64,000 nucleotides of DNA from Rivihabitans pingtungensis (GTDB lineage Bacteria; Pseudomonadota; Gammaproteobacteria; Burkholderiales; Aquaspirillaceae), in assembly GCF_003201855.1 (NCBI RefSeq), contig NZ_QJKI01000002.1:62001-126000 (forward strand). The letters run 5' to 3'. The notes beneath the pieces were generated by a model, which was not told the DNA's origin, did no database searches, and worked only from the letters and a program-made list of their open reading frames with translations. Below are positions 18,958 through 28,898 of the stretch, in pieces. The position numbers were made by a program, and so were the translations under genes. Numbering within the stretch: position 1 is the stretch's first letter; every line of letters begins with the position of its first letter.

Positions 18958-19524
18958 TCAACGCGGCGGCGTGTAGGGCAGCGGCGCGGCGTCTTCCAGC
19001 GGCAGGCCGGCGTCTTGCCAGCCGTCGCTGCCGTCGGCAAACCACAGCACCTGGCGGTAGCCCAGCGCCAGCGCGCGCTTGCCGGCGTTCCACGACATCC
19101 AGCAATCGCGCAGGCAGTAAAACACCAGCGGCGCGTCGCGGTTGCCGGCGCTCAGCCGCGCCAGCTCGCGGGCAAACCAGTCGGCCATGGCCGGCTCGGG
19201 CTCGCCGTGGCCGACATTGGGCAGCCACACGCTGCCGGGCAGGTTGCGGCGCGGCGCATTGGGCAGCCAGTGGCTGACGCCGTCGCTGTCGGTCAAGCGG
19301 CCAGCGGGCAGCACGTCAATCAACAGCGGGCGCGGCGCCGTTTGCAGCCGGGCGGCCAGTTGGCGGGCGTCCACCCGCTGGGCGCCGGGCAGCTCGGCCG
19401 GGGTGGGCGCGCGGTAGTGGCTCAGCCGGTAGCCGGCGGGCGGCGGCGGCAGCTCGGGCGCGGCCAGCTGGGCGCAGCCAGCCAGGCCCACGGCCAGCAA
19501 GGCAATCAGAGAAAACCGGCGCAT
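18958..19524 (-). CDS. Rhodanese-like lipoprotein, PQQ-catabolism-associated (CW motif)
   Basis: A 188-residue predicted lipoprotein with signal RRFSLIALLAVGLAGC and lipidation at that Cys. The body is rhodanese-like (LLIDVLPAGR near the middle). The active loop reads FYCLRDCWMSWNAGKRAL, with two cysteines followed by Trp, the hallmark of the PQQ-dependent-catabolism-associated Cys-Cys-Trp family. A redox or cofactor role has been proposed for that family. The start at 19524 has AGGAG seven bases upstream. The frame opens further upstream but without a ribosome site. It converges with the transporter operon it functionally accompanies. Confidence 0.87.
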   Translation of the reverse strand: MRRFSLIALLAVGLAGCAQLAAPELPPPPAGYRLSHYRAPTPAELPGAQRVDARQLAARLQTAPRPLLIDVLPAGRLTDSDGVSHWLPNAPRRNLPGSVWLPNVGHGEPEPAMADWFARELARLSAGNRDAPLVFYCLRDCWMSWNAGKRALALGYRQVLWFADGSDGWQDAGLPLEDAAPLPYTPPR

Positions 19525-19685
19525 GGCGATGCTCCTGTGCAAACCAACAACAAACATTCAGCGTGGGCAAAAGCCAGGGCGCTGCCCATTCGACTTTCGT
19601 CGGGGGGGCGGGCAAAATGGTCCGACCGTTTGTCAGACACCCCGGCGCCCGATCGGGGGCGGCAGGCGCGAGGAGACACGCCATC

Positions 19686-20834
19686 ATGAACTTCGCCCCG
19701 CGCGTGCGGCGCGGCCACACCACCCTGGCCGACGTTGACGCTGCTGTGGACGAGCTGCACGCTCAGCTCGATCAAGCCGACAGCACCCTGGTGCTGATCT
19801 TTGCCTCACCCGACTACCCGCCCGAGGCGCTGGCGGCGGCGCTGAACCGGCGCTTTGCCGACACCCTGGTGGTGGGCTGCACCACGGCCGGCGAAATTGG
19901 CCCCGGCGGTTATCAACATCATTCGATTTCGGCAGTGAGCTTTGCCGCGCCGGATTTTTGCGCGGTGGCCCAGCGCATTGACGATCTGGCTGGCATGAGC
20001 CTGTCGGACGCGCTGGGCGTGGCCATGGGTGCGCGCCATCAACTGGGCGTGCGCTCGCCGTTTCCCATAGAGCGGCGCACCTTTGCCCTGCTGTTGATTG
20101 ATGGCCTGTCCGCGCGCGAAGAGCAAGTGGCCAGCCGGCTGTCGCGCGCGCTGGGCGACATCCCGATGTTTGGCGGCTCGGCCGGCGACAATATGCGCTT
20201 TGAGCGCACCGCCGTACTGATCGACGGCCAGTTTGTCAGCGCCGCCGCCGCGCTGGTGCTGGTGAGCACGCCGCATCCGTTCGAGGTGTTCAAATCCGAA
20301 CACGCGGCGGGTTACGGCGAGCGGGTGGTGGTCACCGAGGCCGACGCCGACCGGCGCATCGTCACCGAAATCAACGCCGAGCCGGCCGCCGCCGAATACG
20401 CCCGGCTCTTGGGCCTGGCCCCGGAAAAACTCACCCCGCAGGCGTTTGCCGCGCACCCCCTGGTGTTGCAGGTGGGCGGCGTGCCCTATGTGCGTTCGAT
20501 TCAGCGGGTGAACCCGGACCTGAGCCTGAGCTTTTTTTGCGCCATCGACGAAGGCCTGGTGCTGTCGGGCACCCGCGCCCACGACGTGGTCAGCAATCTG
20601 GCGCGCACCTTTGATGGCCTGCGCCGACGGCTGGGGCCCTTGCAGATTGTGCTGGGCTGCGACTGTATTTTGCGCACCCTGGCCGAGCACGACAGCGCCA
20701 CCCGCGCCCGGCTGTCGGCCCTGTTGGCCGCCAATCATGTGGTGGGCTTTAACACCTATGGCGAGCAATTCAACGCCATGCATGTCAACCAGACTTTTAC
20801 CGGCATTGCCATCGGATACGGACTTCCGGCATGA
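19686..20834 (+). CDS. nosP: FIST-domain sensor protein, NosP-like
   Basis: A 382-residue cytoplasmic protein with an N-terminal FIST domain (ADSTLVLIFASPDYP, VVGCTTAGEIGPGGYQHHSISAVSF) and a C-terminal FIST_C domain (FFCAIDEGLVLSGTRAHDVV, then CDCILR and the end VVGFNTYGEQFNAMHVNQTFTGIAIG). In Pseudomonas aeruginosa the FIST haemoprotein NosP binds nitric oxide and inhibits the kinase NahK encoded next to it. Here the next gene is such a kinase, with a four-base overlap, so the same pairing is a good inference. Haem binding cannot be read from sequence. GAGGAG precedes the chosen ATG. Confidence 0.85.
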   Translation: MNFAPRVRRGHTTLADVDAAVDELHAQLDQADSTLVLIFASPDYPPEALAAALNRRFADTLVVGCTTAGEIGPGGYQHHSISAVSFAAPDFCAVAQRIDDLAGMSLSDALGVAMGARHQLGVRSPFPIERRTFALLLIDGLSAREEQVASRLSRALGDIPMFGGSAGDNMRFERTAVLIDGQFVSAAAALVLVSTPHPFEVFKSEHAAGYGERVVVTEADADRRIVTEINAEPAAAEYARLLGLAPEKLTPQAFAAHPLVLQVGGVPYVRSIQRVNPDLSLSFFCAIDEGLVLSGTRAHDVVSNLARTFDGLRRRLGPLQIVLGCDCILRTLAEHDSATRARLSALLAANHVVGFNTYGEQFNAMHVNQTFTGIAIGYGLPA

Positions 20835-23398
20835 ACGACGTTAACGGCGACGCGCTGCGTCTGGCCGCCCTGGAGCGGGAAAACGCCAAACTGAAAAAAA
20901 TCAACGCCGCGCTGATGCGCCGGGTGGAGCAGGGCCTGGCCGACAATGGCAACTCGTTTACTTTTTTTCAGGTGGCGGTTGAGCTGGAGCACCGCATTCA
21001 GGAGCGCACCCGCGCGCTGGAGCAGGCCATGGCCGAGCTGGAAGCGGCCAACTTTGCCCTGACCCAGGCCAAGCGCGCCGCCGAAACCGCGCAAGGCCGG
21101 CTGGATGTGGCGGTGGACACCATTGCCGACGGCTTTGCCCTGTGGCAGCCGGACGACACCTTGGCGCGCTGCAATCGCCGTTTTCTGGATTTGTTTCCCA
21201 ATCAGCGCGGCATGATTCGCCCCGGCCTGCATTTTGAGGATTTTGTCGCCGCCGTGGTCAGCGACGGCGGCGTGCTGGAAGCGCGCGACGACCCGTTTGG
21301 CTGGCTGCAACGCCGCGTCGCCTACCACCGCGAACCCGAAGGCAGCCTGATTTTGTCGATGGCCGACGGCACCTGGCAGCGCATCAGCGAGCGGCGCACC
21401 GGCGACGGCGGCCGGGTGGGCATTTACACCGACATCACCGACATCAAGCGCCAGGAAATGCGCCTGCGCGAAAGCGATCTGGCCGCGCATTCGCTGCTGC
21501 TGCAAGCCACGCTCAACAGCATCCGCCAGGGCATTGCCGTGTTCGACGCCCATGGCGCGCTGTTGGCGTGGAATCACCGTTTTTCTGATCTGGTGGGCTT
21601 GTCGCCGCAGGCGCTGGCGGTGGGCAAGCGCATCAGCCCGCGCGAGCGCACGCTGTGCTGCCCCTTGTCTGGCGCGCTGGAAATGGCCGGCACGCGCGGG
21701 CGCACGCTGGAAGTGCAATACAACCCGATGCCCAATGGCGGCTTTGCCATGACCTACACCGACATCAGCGAGCGCAAGGCCGCCGAGCAGGCGCTGCGCG
21801 ACAGCGAAGCCAAGATGCGCCTGATCACCGACGCCTTGCCGGCGCTGATTGCCTATGTGGACAACCAGCAGATTTACCGCTTCACCAATCAGGGTTACGA
21901 AGACTGGTTTGGCATCCCGCGCAGCGAAATCAACGGCCGCCCCATGCGCGAAGTGCTGGGCCCGCGCCTGTTTGACGGCCGCCGGCATTATGTCGAGCGC
22001 GCGCTGGAAGGCCGCGCCTCGGTGTTTGAGCTGGAGCTGCCCGCCCCCCGGCGCAATATTGAATTCGCCAAGGCGACGTTTATTCCGCACTTCGACCCCG
22101 ACCACGGCGGCGTGCTGGGCTTTTTTGCCCTGATTCAGGACATCACCGATATCCGCCGCGCCGCCCGCGCGCTGGAGCATTCCAAAGAACAACTGGAGCA
22201 GCGCGTGGCCGAGCGCACCATTGAGCTCAGCCACGCCAACAGCCGCCTGCAAGAGGCCATCCACGCCGCCGAAGAAGCCCAGCGCAGCAAAACCCGCTTT
22301 TTTGCCGCCGCCAGCCATGATCTTTTACAACCGCTGAACGCCGCCCGGCTGTTTTTGGCCTCGCTGGCCGGCCAACCGCTGCCGCCCAACGCCGCCCGCC
22401 TGGCCGACAATGCCGGCGCCTCGCTGGAGGCGGTGGACGACCTGATCAACACCCTGCTGGAAATCTCCCGGCTGGATGCCGGCGCGGTGGAAACCGATAT
22501 GCGCCACTTTCCGGTGGCGGCGCTGCTGGACCAACTGGCCACCGAGTTCGCCCCGCTGGCCGAGGCGCGCGGGCTGAGCCTGCGCCTGCACAACTGCGCG
22601 GCGGTGGTGCATAGCGACTGGGTGTTGCTGGGCCGGGTGCTGCGCAACTTTTTGTCCAACGCCATCCGCTACACCCGCCATGGCAGCCTGCTGCTGGGCT
22701 GCCGACGCATCGACGGCGGCGTGCGCGTGGGGGTATGGGATCAGGGCGCGGGCATCGAGCCAGAAAAATTGCCCACCATCTTTGGCGAGTTCGTGCGCCT
22801 GTCCGAGCACAGCAGTATGTGCAACAAGGGCATGGGCCTGGGCCTGGCCATCGTCCACCGGCTGGCGCGCGCGCTGCAACACCGGCTGTATGTGCGCTCC
22901 ATCCCCGGCCAGGGCTCGTGCTTTGCCATTGATATTCCGTATGGCCGCCCGGCGGCGGTGCAGTTTGACGCCCCGCACGACGACGCCCCCAGCGCCAACC
23001 ACCCGGCGCAAACCGGCGACGCCTTATTGCTGCTGATCGACAACGACCCGGCCATTCTGGAAGGCATGGTCACCCTGCTGGAAGACTGGGATTACCAAAC
23101 CCTGGCCGCCAGCAGCGCCGAGGCCGCCCTCACCCTGCTGGACGCCCACGGCCTGACCCCGGACGCCATCCTGGCCGACTACCATCTGGACGACGGCGCC
23201 ACCGGCAGCGAGGCCATTCGCCGCATCTGCCAGCACCTGGGGCAAAACATCCCCGCCGCGCTGATCACCGCCGACCGCAGCGCCGAAGTGCGCCAGGAGG
23301 CCGAAGCCGCCGGCTGGGCATGGCTGGGCAAGCCGGTGCGCCCGGCGCGGCTGCGCGCGCTCTTGGGGCATGTGCTGCGGCGTGGTGAGATGGGTTGA
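20831..23398 (+). CDS. nahK: Hybrid sensor histidine kinase, NahK/ErcS'-like
   Basis: An 855-residue soluble hybrid kinase. Order: coiled N-terminus, three PAS-type domains (about residues 85-220, 220-320 and 325-445), a coiled coil, HisKA with the phospho-histidine in FFAAASHDLLQPLNAARLFL, HATPase_c with N box and GMGLGLAIVHRLA, and a C-terminal receiver (LLLIDNDPAIL, phospho-acceptor in ILADYHLDD). No membrane segment is seen. This is the layout of Pseudomonas ErcS'/NahK, which acts in the ethanol-oxidation and biofilm (NO) circuits. It overlaps the FIST gene stop, so translation is coupled. An Hpt partner is not in the window. Confidence 0.88.
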   Translation: MNDVNGDALRLAALERENAKLKKINAALMRRVEQGLADNGNSFTFFQVAVELEHRIQERTRALEQAMAELEAANFALTQAKRAAETAQGRLDVAVDTIADGFALWQPDDTLARCNRRFLDLFPNQRGMIRPGLHFEDFVAAVVSDGGVLEARDDPFGWLQRRVAYHREPEGSLILSMADGTWQRISERRTGDGGRVGIYTDITDIKRQEMRLRESDLAAHSLLLQATLNSIRQGIAVFDAHGALLAWNHRFSDLVGLSPQALAVGKRISPRERTLCCPLSGALEMAGTRGRTLEVQYNPMPNGGFAMTYTDISERKAAEQALRDSEAKMRLITDALPALIAYVDNQQIYRFTNQGYEDWFGIPRSEINGRPMREVLGPRLFDGRRHYVERALEGRASVFELELPAPRRNIEFAKATFIPHFDPDHGGVLGFFALIQDITDIRRAARALEHSKEQLEQRVAERTIELSHANSRLQEAIHAAEEAQRSKTRFFAAASHDLLQPLNAARLFLASLAGQPLPPNAARLADNAGASLEAVDDLINTLLEISRLDAGAVETDMRHFPVAALLDQLATEFAPLAEARGLSLRLHNCAAVVHSDWVLLGRVLRNFLSNAIRYTRHGSLLLGCRRIDGGVRVGVWDQGAGIEPEKLPTIFGEFVRLSEHSSMCNKGMGLGLAIVHRLARALQHRLYVRSIPGQGSCFAIDIPYGRPAAVQFDAPHDDAPSANHPAQTGDALLLLIDNDPAILEGMVTLLEDWDYQTLAASSAEAALTLLDAHGLTPDAILADYHLDDGATGSEAIRRICQHLGQNIPAALITADRSAEVRQEAEAAGWAWLGKPVRPARLRALLGHVLRRGEMG

Positions 23399-23479
23399 TG
23401 GGCGCCTGGGGCGGCGCGTGTGCGGGATTAAGATAAGCTTTCGCTGCGCCGGCCAGATGATCATCAAGGGCGCGCCCGT

Positions 23480-24034
23480 TCAGTCCAGCGCCAGGTATTG
23501 GACTTCCAGAATCTCGATGTCTTCGTCGCCTTCCGGGCCGCGCAACACCACGGTGTCGCCTTCGCGCGCCTTCAGCAGGGTGCGCGCCAGCGGTGAAATC
23601 CAGCTGATGCGGTTGCGCGGCAGGTCGATTTCGTCCACGCCGACAATCGCCACGGTTTGCTCCTGACCATCGCCGCGCAGCAGGGTGACGGTGGCGCCAA
23701 AAAAGATTTGCTCGCTGTCGCGGCCGGCGGAATGCACCACTTCGGCGATTTCCAGGCGTTTGGTCAAAAAGCGGATGCGCCGGTCGATCTCGCGCATGCG
23801 CTTCTTGCCGTAGAGATAATCGCCATTTTCCGAGCGGTCGCCGTTGGAGGCCGCCCAGGAGACAATATTGACGATCTCCGGGCGCTCGCGGTGCACCAGG
23901 TGATACAGCTCATCCTTCATGCGCTGCCAGCCGGCCGGGGTCAGGTAGTTTTTGCTGCTTTTTGGCAGTTGCTGTTCGGCGGGCAGCGCATCGTCGTCGT
24001 CAGCGTCTTGTTCGCGGGTGAAGGCCTTGCTCAT
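23480..24034 (-). CDS. greB: Transcription elongation factor GreB
   Basis: A 184-residue Gre factor that rescues backtracked RNA polymerase by stimulating transcript cleavage. The N-terminal coiled coil includes YLTPAGWQRMKDELYHLVHRERPEIV and the acidic-tip region NGDRSENGDYLYGKKRMREIDRRI. A C-terminal FKBP-like domain follows (EIDLPRNRISWISPLARTLLKAREGDTVVLRGPEGDEDIEI). RERPEIV with the KKRMREID pattern favours GreB over GreA. An unusual acidic N-terminal extension (QDADDDDALPAEQQ) precedes the coil. It is convergent with the kinase gene and 25 bases downstream of rluB. Confidence 0.94.
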   Translation of the reverse strand: MSKAFTREQDADDDDALPAEQQLPKSSKNYLTPAGWQRMKDELYHLVHRERPEIVNIVSWAASNGDRSENGDYLYGKKRMREIDRRIRFLTKRLEIAEVVHSAGRDSEQIFFGATVTLLRGDGQEQTVAIVGVDEIDLPRNRISWISPLARTLLKAREGDTVVLRGPEGDEDIEILEVQYLALD

Positions 24035-24059
24035 GGTGGGTTCGCGCCAGAGGGTAGGG

Positions 24060-25214
24060 TCAGGGTTTTTGCTGGCCGGTCAGCCCCAGGCCAGCCCATT
24101 TCAGCACCAGCAGCACCTCGGCTTCGTCCAGCTCGTGAAACTGGCCGCGCTTGAGGCGGGTGGGCAGGTGCAGGCTGCCAAAGCGCACGCGGATCAGCCG
24201 GCTGACGGTCAGGCCAAAGTGCTCGAACAGGCGGCGCACTTCGCGGTTGCGGCCTTCGCGCAGAATCACCTTGTACCAGTGGTTGGCGCCTTCGCCGCCC
24301 TGCTCGGAAATATGCTGAAAGTGCGCCGGGCCGTCGTCCAGCTCCACGCCGCGCGTGGCCTGCTGCATTTGCTCGGGGGTCAGCTCGCCCAGCGTGCGCA
24401 CGGCGTATTCGCGCTCGACTTCAAAGCTGGGGTGCATCATGCGGTTGGCCAGCTCGCCCGAGGTAGTCAGCACCAGAAGGCCGCTGGTGTTCAAGTCCAG
24501 CCGGCCCACCGCCACCCATTTGCTGCTGCGCGTTTGCGGCAGGCGCTCAAACACCGTCACCCGGCCTTCCGGGTCGTCGCGGGTGACCAGTTCGCCTTCT
24601 TGCTTGTGGTAGATGATGATGCGCGGCAGGCGATCCGGCCATTTGATGTACACCGCCTTGCCCTGCACGCGCACTTTGTCGTCCGGGGTGATCTTGCAAC
24701 CCAGCTCGGCCACCTTGCCGTTGACTTCCACTTGCCCGGCGGCGATGAGTTCTTCCATATCACGGCGCGAGCCGATGCCGGTTTGCGCCAGCGCTTTTTG
24801 CAGGCGGATTTCGGTGATGTGCGAGACATCCACGCGCTTGTCGCGCAGCTCGCGGGAGATTTTTTCGGCTTTTTGCGAGCCATGGCGCTGCGCCATCTTG
24901 CGCGCGCGTTGCACCTTGGGGCCAGACGGCTTGCCAGCGCGCGGCGGGCGCGGGGTTTGGCTGACGCCGTCCTGAGCCTGGGCGCCGTCGGCCACCGGGC
25001 GGCGGGCGCCAGGGGGGGCGGACGCGCCCTGCGGGGCGGGCTTGCCGGTCAGCGGGGTGCGCGGCTTGCGGGTGGTGAATTCATCGGCCGGATGGCGCGG
25101 CAGGCTGCGGCCCTGCGCGCCCTTGGGCGTGCGCGGGGCTTGCGGTTGGTCGCGGCGGGTGCGCGACACCGGCTGGCGGGCGCCGCCAGCGTTACTCGGT
25201 TTGGCTTTCGACAT
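24060..25214 (-). CDS. rluB: 23S rRNA pseudouridine synthase (RluB type)
   Basis: A 384-residue enzyme of the RsuA/RluB family, which modifies 23S rRNA near the peptidyl-transferase centre. It has a long basic, disordered N-terminal extension of about 120 residues. An S4 RNA-binding domain follows ([36 protein letters not shown]), then the catalytic domain with the nucleophile in [15 protein letters not shown] and the end [31 protein letters not shown] use the ATG at 25214, inside the end of scpB (23-base overlap). The scpB-rluB order is common in proteobacteria. Confidence 0.93.
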   Translation of the reverse strand: MSKAKPSNAGGARQPVSRTRRDQPQAPRTPKGAQGRSLPRHPADEFTTRKPRTPLTGKPAPQGASAPPGARRPVADGAQAQDGVSQTPRPPRAGKPSGPKVQRARKMAQRHGSQKAEKISRELRDKRVDVSHITEIRLQKALAQTGIGSRRDMEELIAAGQVEVNGKVAELGCKITPDDKVRVQGKAVYIKWPDRLPRIIIYHKQEGELVTRDDPEGRVTVFERLPQTRSSKWVAVGRLDLNTSGLLVLTTSGELANRMMHPSFEVEREYAVRTLGELTPEQMQQATRGVELDDGPAHFQHISEQGGEGANHWYKVILREGRNREVRRLFEHFGLTVSRLIRVRFGSLHLPTRLKRGQFHELDEAEVLLVLKWAGLGLTGQQKP

Positions 25215-25776
25215 CTTGGGGTTCTTCTGCTTTCTCGGGGACAACCAGGCTGCCCAGATCGGCCAGCGGCGGCAAATCTTTCAGGCTGGCCAGGCCCAGG
25301 TCGTCCAGGAATTTCCGGGTGGTGGCGTACAGGCCGGGTCGGCCTGGCACTTCTTTATGGCCGATGACTTCAATCCAGCCGCGTTCGGTCAGCGTTTGCG
25401 TCACCGACGACGACACGCTGACGCCGCGAATGGCTTCGATATCGCCTCGGGTGACCGGCTGGCGATAGGCGATGATGGCGACGGTTTCCATCACGGCGCG
25501 CGAGTAGCGCGGCGGTTTTTCCGGGTTGAGCCGGGCCAGATAGGGCTGAAACTCGGCGCGGGCGCGAAACCGCCAGCCCGACGCCAGCTTGACCAGCTCA
25601 ATGCCGCGCCCCTGCCAGTCGGCCTGAATCTCTTCGACCATTTCGTACAGCAGGCCGTTGGTGAGGGTTTCGGTGAACAGCCGCTTGAGGTCGTGCACCG
25701 ACAGTGGCTCCTGCGCGGTGAGCAGCGCAGTTTCCACCACCTGTTTCAGGTATTTGAGGTCGGTGAGGGTGCTCAT
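25192..25776 (-). CDS. scpB: Segregation and condensation protein B
   Basis: A 194-residue kleisin-associated subunit of the SMC-ScpAB condensin that compacts and segregates chromosomes. It has two winged-helix domains: [27 protein letters not shown] near the start, and [57 protein letters not shown], which is diagnostic for ScpB. The ATG at 25776 gives the normal length. Upstream codons in the same frame are not protein-like. It overlaps the following rluB gene. Confidence 0.95.
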   Translation of the reverse strand: MSTLTDLKYLKQVVETALLTAQEPLSVHDLKRLFTETLTNGLLYEMVEEIQADWQGRGIELVKLASGWRFRARAEFQPYLARLNPEKPPRYSRAVMETVAIIAYRQPVTRGDIEAIRGVSVSSSVTQTLTERGWIEVIGHKEVPGRPGLYATTRKFLDDLGLASLKDLPPLADLGSLVVPEKAEEPQDVESQTE

Positions 25777-25860
25777 GGTGTGTGTAGTGTAGCCGGATTT
25801 TGACCGTGGGTTGTAATGACGTGTGCGCTGGCTTTTTGTTTGCACGGCGCGCCGCCCAAA

Positions 25861-25888
25861 CAAAAAGCCAGCCGGCAGGCTGGCTTTT
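25861..25888 (-). terminator. Terminator of ppa
   Basis: Arms AAAAGCCAGCC (25863-25873) and GGCTGGCTTTT (25878-25888) with a four-base loop. Read on the minus strand it follows the ppa stop by about 20 bases and ends in TTTTTG. Confidence 0.85.
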
Positions 25889-25909
25889 CAGGCTGGCTGT
25901 GCGCTGCCT

Positions 25910-26434
25910 TTATTTATAACGGGCCACGCCGTCGAGCAGCTCTTGCTTGGCGGCGTCGATGCCGTCCCAGCCCTGAACCTTCACCCACTTGCCCTTTTCC
26001 AGGTCTTTGTAGTGCTCGAAGAAGTGGCTGATCTGGGCGCGCAGCAGTTCCGGCAGGTCTTCCAGCTTTTGCACGTCCTTGTACATCGGGCAGAGTTTTT
26101 CCACCGGCACGGCCACCAGCTTGGCGTCGATGCCCGATTCGTCTTCCATCTTCAGCACGCCCAGCGCGCGGCAGCGCACCACCACACCCACTTGCAGCGG
26201 GAACGGGGTGACCACCAGCACGTCCACCGGATCGCCATCTTCCGACAGGGTTTGCGGCACATAGCCGTAGTTGGCCGGGTAGAACATGGCGGTGCCCATG
26301 AAACGGTCAACGAACATGGCGCCAGTGTCCTTGTCCAGTTCGTATTTGATCGGAGCGCCGGCGGCCGGGATTTCGATGATGACGTTAAAGTCGTTCGGGA
26401 TATCCTTGCCAGCGGGGACGCGGTCGAGAATCAT
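25910..26434 (-). CDS. ppa: Inorganic pyrophosphatase
   Basis: A 174-residue family I pyrophosphatase that hydrolyses pyrophosphate and drives biosynthetic reactions. It has the substrate-binding stretch [19 protein letters not shown], the segment [23 protein letters not shown] carrying the metal-binding aspartates (DGDPVD), and the later segment [17 protein letters not shown]. Its length matches the family. It is divergent from coq7 across a 128-base promoter region. Confidence 0.97.
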   Translation of the reverse strand: MILDRVPAGKDIPNDFNVIIEIPAAGAPIKYELDKDTGAMFVDRFMGTAMFYPANYGYVPQTLSEDGDPVDVLVVTPFPLQVGVVVRCRALGVLKMEDESGIDAKLVAVPVEKLCPMYKDVQKLEDLPELLRAQISHFFEHYKDLEKGKWVKVQGWDGIDAAKQELLDGVARYK

Positions 26435-26485
26435 GGGGCTCTCCAGTCGTAGTATTCGGGTTGTTATGGGTCAAAATCCGGCCAG

Positions 26486-26531
26486 ATTATATAACAGCTC
26501 GCCCACCGCGCGCAGGGGGCGGGGGTATAAT
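26486..26531. promoter_or_regulatory. Divergent -10 elements for ppa and coq7
   Basis: Two TATAAT hexamers point away from each other: minus strand at 26486-26491 for ppa and plus strand at 26526-26531 for coq7. The -35 regions are poor, so these promoters may be weak or need an activator. This rests on the -10 match only. Confidence 0.45.
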
Positions 26532-26562
26532 CCTGGCGTCCTTGTGGAGAAAGTGAAACACC

Positions 26563-27183
26563 ATGCTCGACCTGCTGATTACCGAGTTCGATAAAGGCCT
26601 GCGCACCTTGCTGGCGCCGGCGCCCACCTTGCGCGCCTACCCGGATGACGGGCTGGAAGAGGCCGAGATGAGCGACGCCGAGCGCCGGCATGCGCTGGGT
26701 TTGATGCGCATCAATCATTGCGGCGAGGTGTGCGCGCAGGCCTTGTATCAGGGCCAGGCGCTGACTGCGCGCGACCCGGCGGCGCGCGAGGCGCTCAAGC
26801 AGGCGGCGTGGGAGGAAACCGAGCACCTGGCCTGGACCGAGCGCCGCATTGCCGAGTTGGGCGGGCATAAGAGCGTGTTCAATCCGGTGTGGTATGCCGG
26901 TTCGCTGGCGATGGGGGTGACGGCGGGTTTGCTGGGCGATAAGTGGAACTTGGGGTTTCTGGAGGAAACCGAGTATCAGGTGGAGGCGCATCTGAACGAG
27001 CATCTGGAGAGTTTGCCGGCGCAGGATGCCAAGAGCCGGGCGATTGTCAGTCAGATGCGTGAGGATGAGGTGCGGCACGCCGAGACGGCGCATGAGTTGG
27101 GGGCGGCGAAGTTGCCTTTGCCGGTGAAGGGCTTGATGCATGTGACGTCGTTGGTGATGAAGAAGAGTAGTTATTGGGTGTGA
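26563..27183 (+). CDS. coq7: Demethoxyubiquinone hydroxylase (Coq7 type)
   Basis: A 206-residue di-iron oxygenase that hydroxylates 2-polyprenyl-3-methyl-6-methoxy-1,4-benzoquinol late in ubiquinone synthesis. Carboxylate and histidine ligands of the carboxylate-bridged di-iron fold are visible in MRINHCGEVCAQALYQGQ, WEETEHLAWTERRIAELGG, EAHLNEHLESLP and MREDEVRHAETAHELGA. The Coq7 route is the norm in Neisseriales, where E. coli would use UbiF. TGGAGA lies upstream of the ATG. A dispersed repeat follows the stop. Confidence 0.95.
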   Translation: MLDLLITEFDKGLRTLLAPAPTLRAYPDDGLEEAEMSDAERRHALGLMRINHCGEVCAQALYQGQALTARDPAAREALKQAAWEETEHLAWTERRIAELGGHKSVFNPVWYAGSLAMGVTAGLLGDKWNLGFLEETEYQVEAHLNEHLESLPAQDAKSRAIVSQMREDEVRHAETAHELGAAKLPLPVKGLMHVTSLVMKKSSYWV

Positions 27184-27184
27184 G

Positions 27185-27480
27185 TGCTTGTGTGTGTTGA
27201 GCCGCGCTGTCGCGCGGGGCTGATTTTGGGCGGGAGTTCGTCCCGCGGCCGACCTACTTTCTTTGCTTCGCCAAAGAAAGTAGGCAAAGAAAGGCGACCC
27301 CAGGACGCCCGCCTGTCCGCCGCCTGCGGCGACGGTGGTTCCTTGCGCTTCTCGAAAACCGGGGCCGCCACGGAATGGCGCGTCGGCTGCGCCGCCGCTT
27401 AGCCGTGGCGAAAAGCCCCCCGGTTTCCTGCGATGCTCAGCGGGCTTTATGGGGCCCAAAAAACCGGTGGGGCGCTGCGG
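27185..27480. repeat. Dispersed GC-rich repeat element with AAAG hairpin
   Basis: Non-coding stretch between coq7 and hemB. Its core is a 12-bp hairpin, CTACTTTCTTTG (27254-27265) with CAAAGAAAGTAG (27272-27283) around CTTCGC, followed by GCAAAGAAAGGCGACCCC. I recall closely similar blocks scattered through many beta- and gammaproteobacterial genomes, often mis-annotated as small proteins. Several frames are open by composition but none has coding signs. From about 27480 to 27727 I see no gene and no clear structure. The boundaries are approximate. Confidence 0.6.
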
Positions 27481-27661
27481 CCCGTGCCGTGAATAGACCT
27501 GGGCGGCGTGTTGCGTGTTTCCTTTCCTCATGTTTACGTCGCAGCGCACTGAGGCTGGTGGGCCACGCTGCCCGTCTATTGTCTTGTCGAACCTATTGCC
27601 GTCGGGCGAGTCTTTCCCGCGCCTGGTTACGCTGCCTTGGCGGCGGTTTCACGCGGTGTGA

Positions 27662-28729
<1,068 letters not shown>

Positions 28730-28784
28730 TGCTTCTTCGGTGAGCGGCGGCGTGTTGGCGCGCCGCCACTTGGTGGCCAGCGCC

Positions 28785-28820
28785 AAAAAACAAAGCCCCA
28801 TCGGCGGGGGCCATGGGGCG
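28785..28820 (-). terminator. Terminator of the phasin gene
   Basis: On the minus strand, GCCCCAT and ATGGGGC arms enclose a GC-rich loop and are followed by TTTGTTTTTT, about 80 bases past the phasin stop. It may also stop hemB readthrough. Confidence 0.75.
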
Positions 28821-28898
28821 AAATTCTGTGTGCGGTCATGGTGCGCGGCGCCGATGCGAAACGGCGCCGCAACCTTGACTCAGCGGGTCCTGCTTGAA

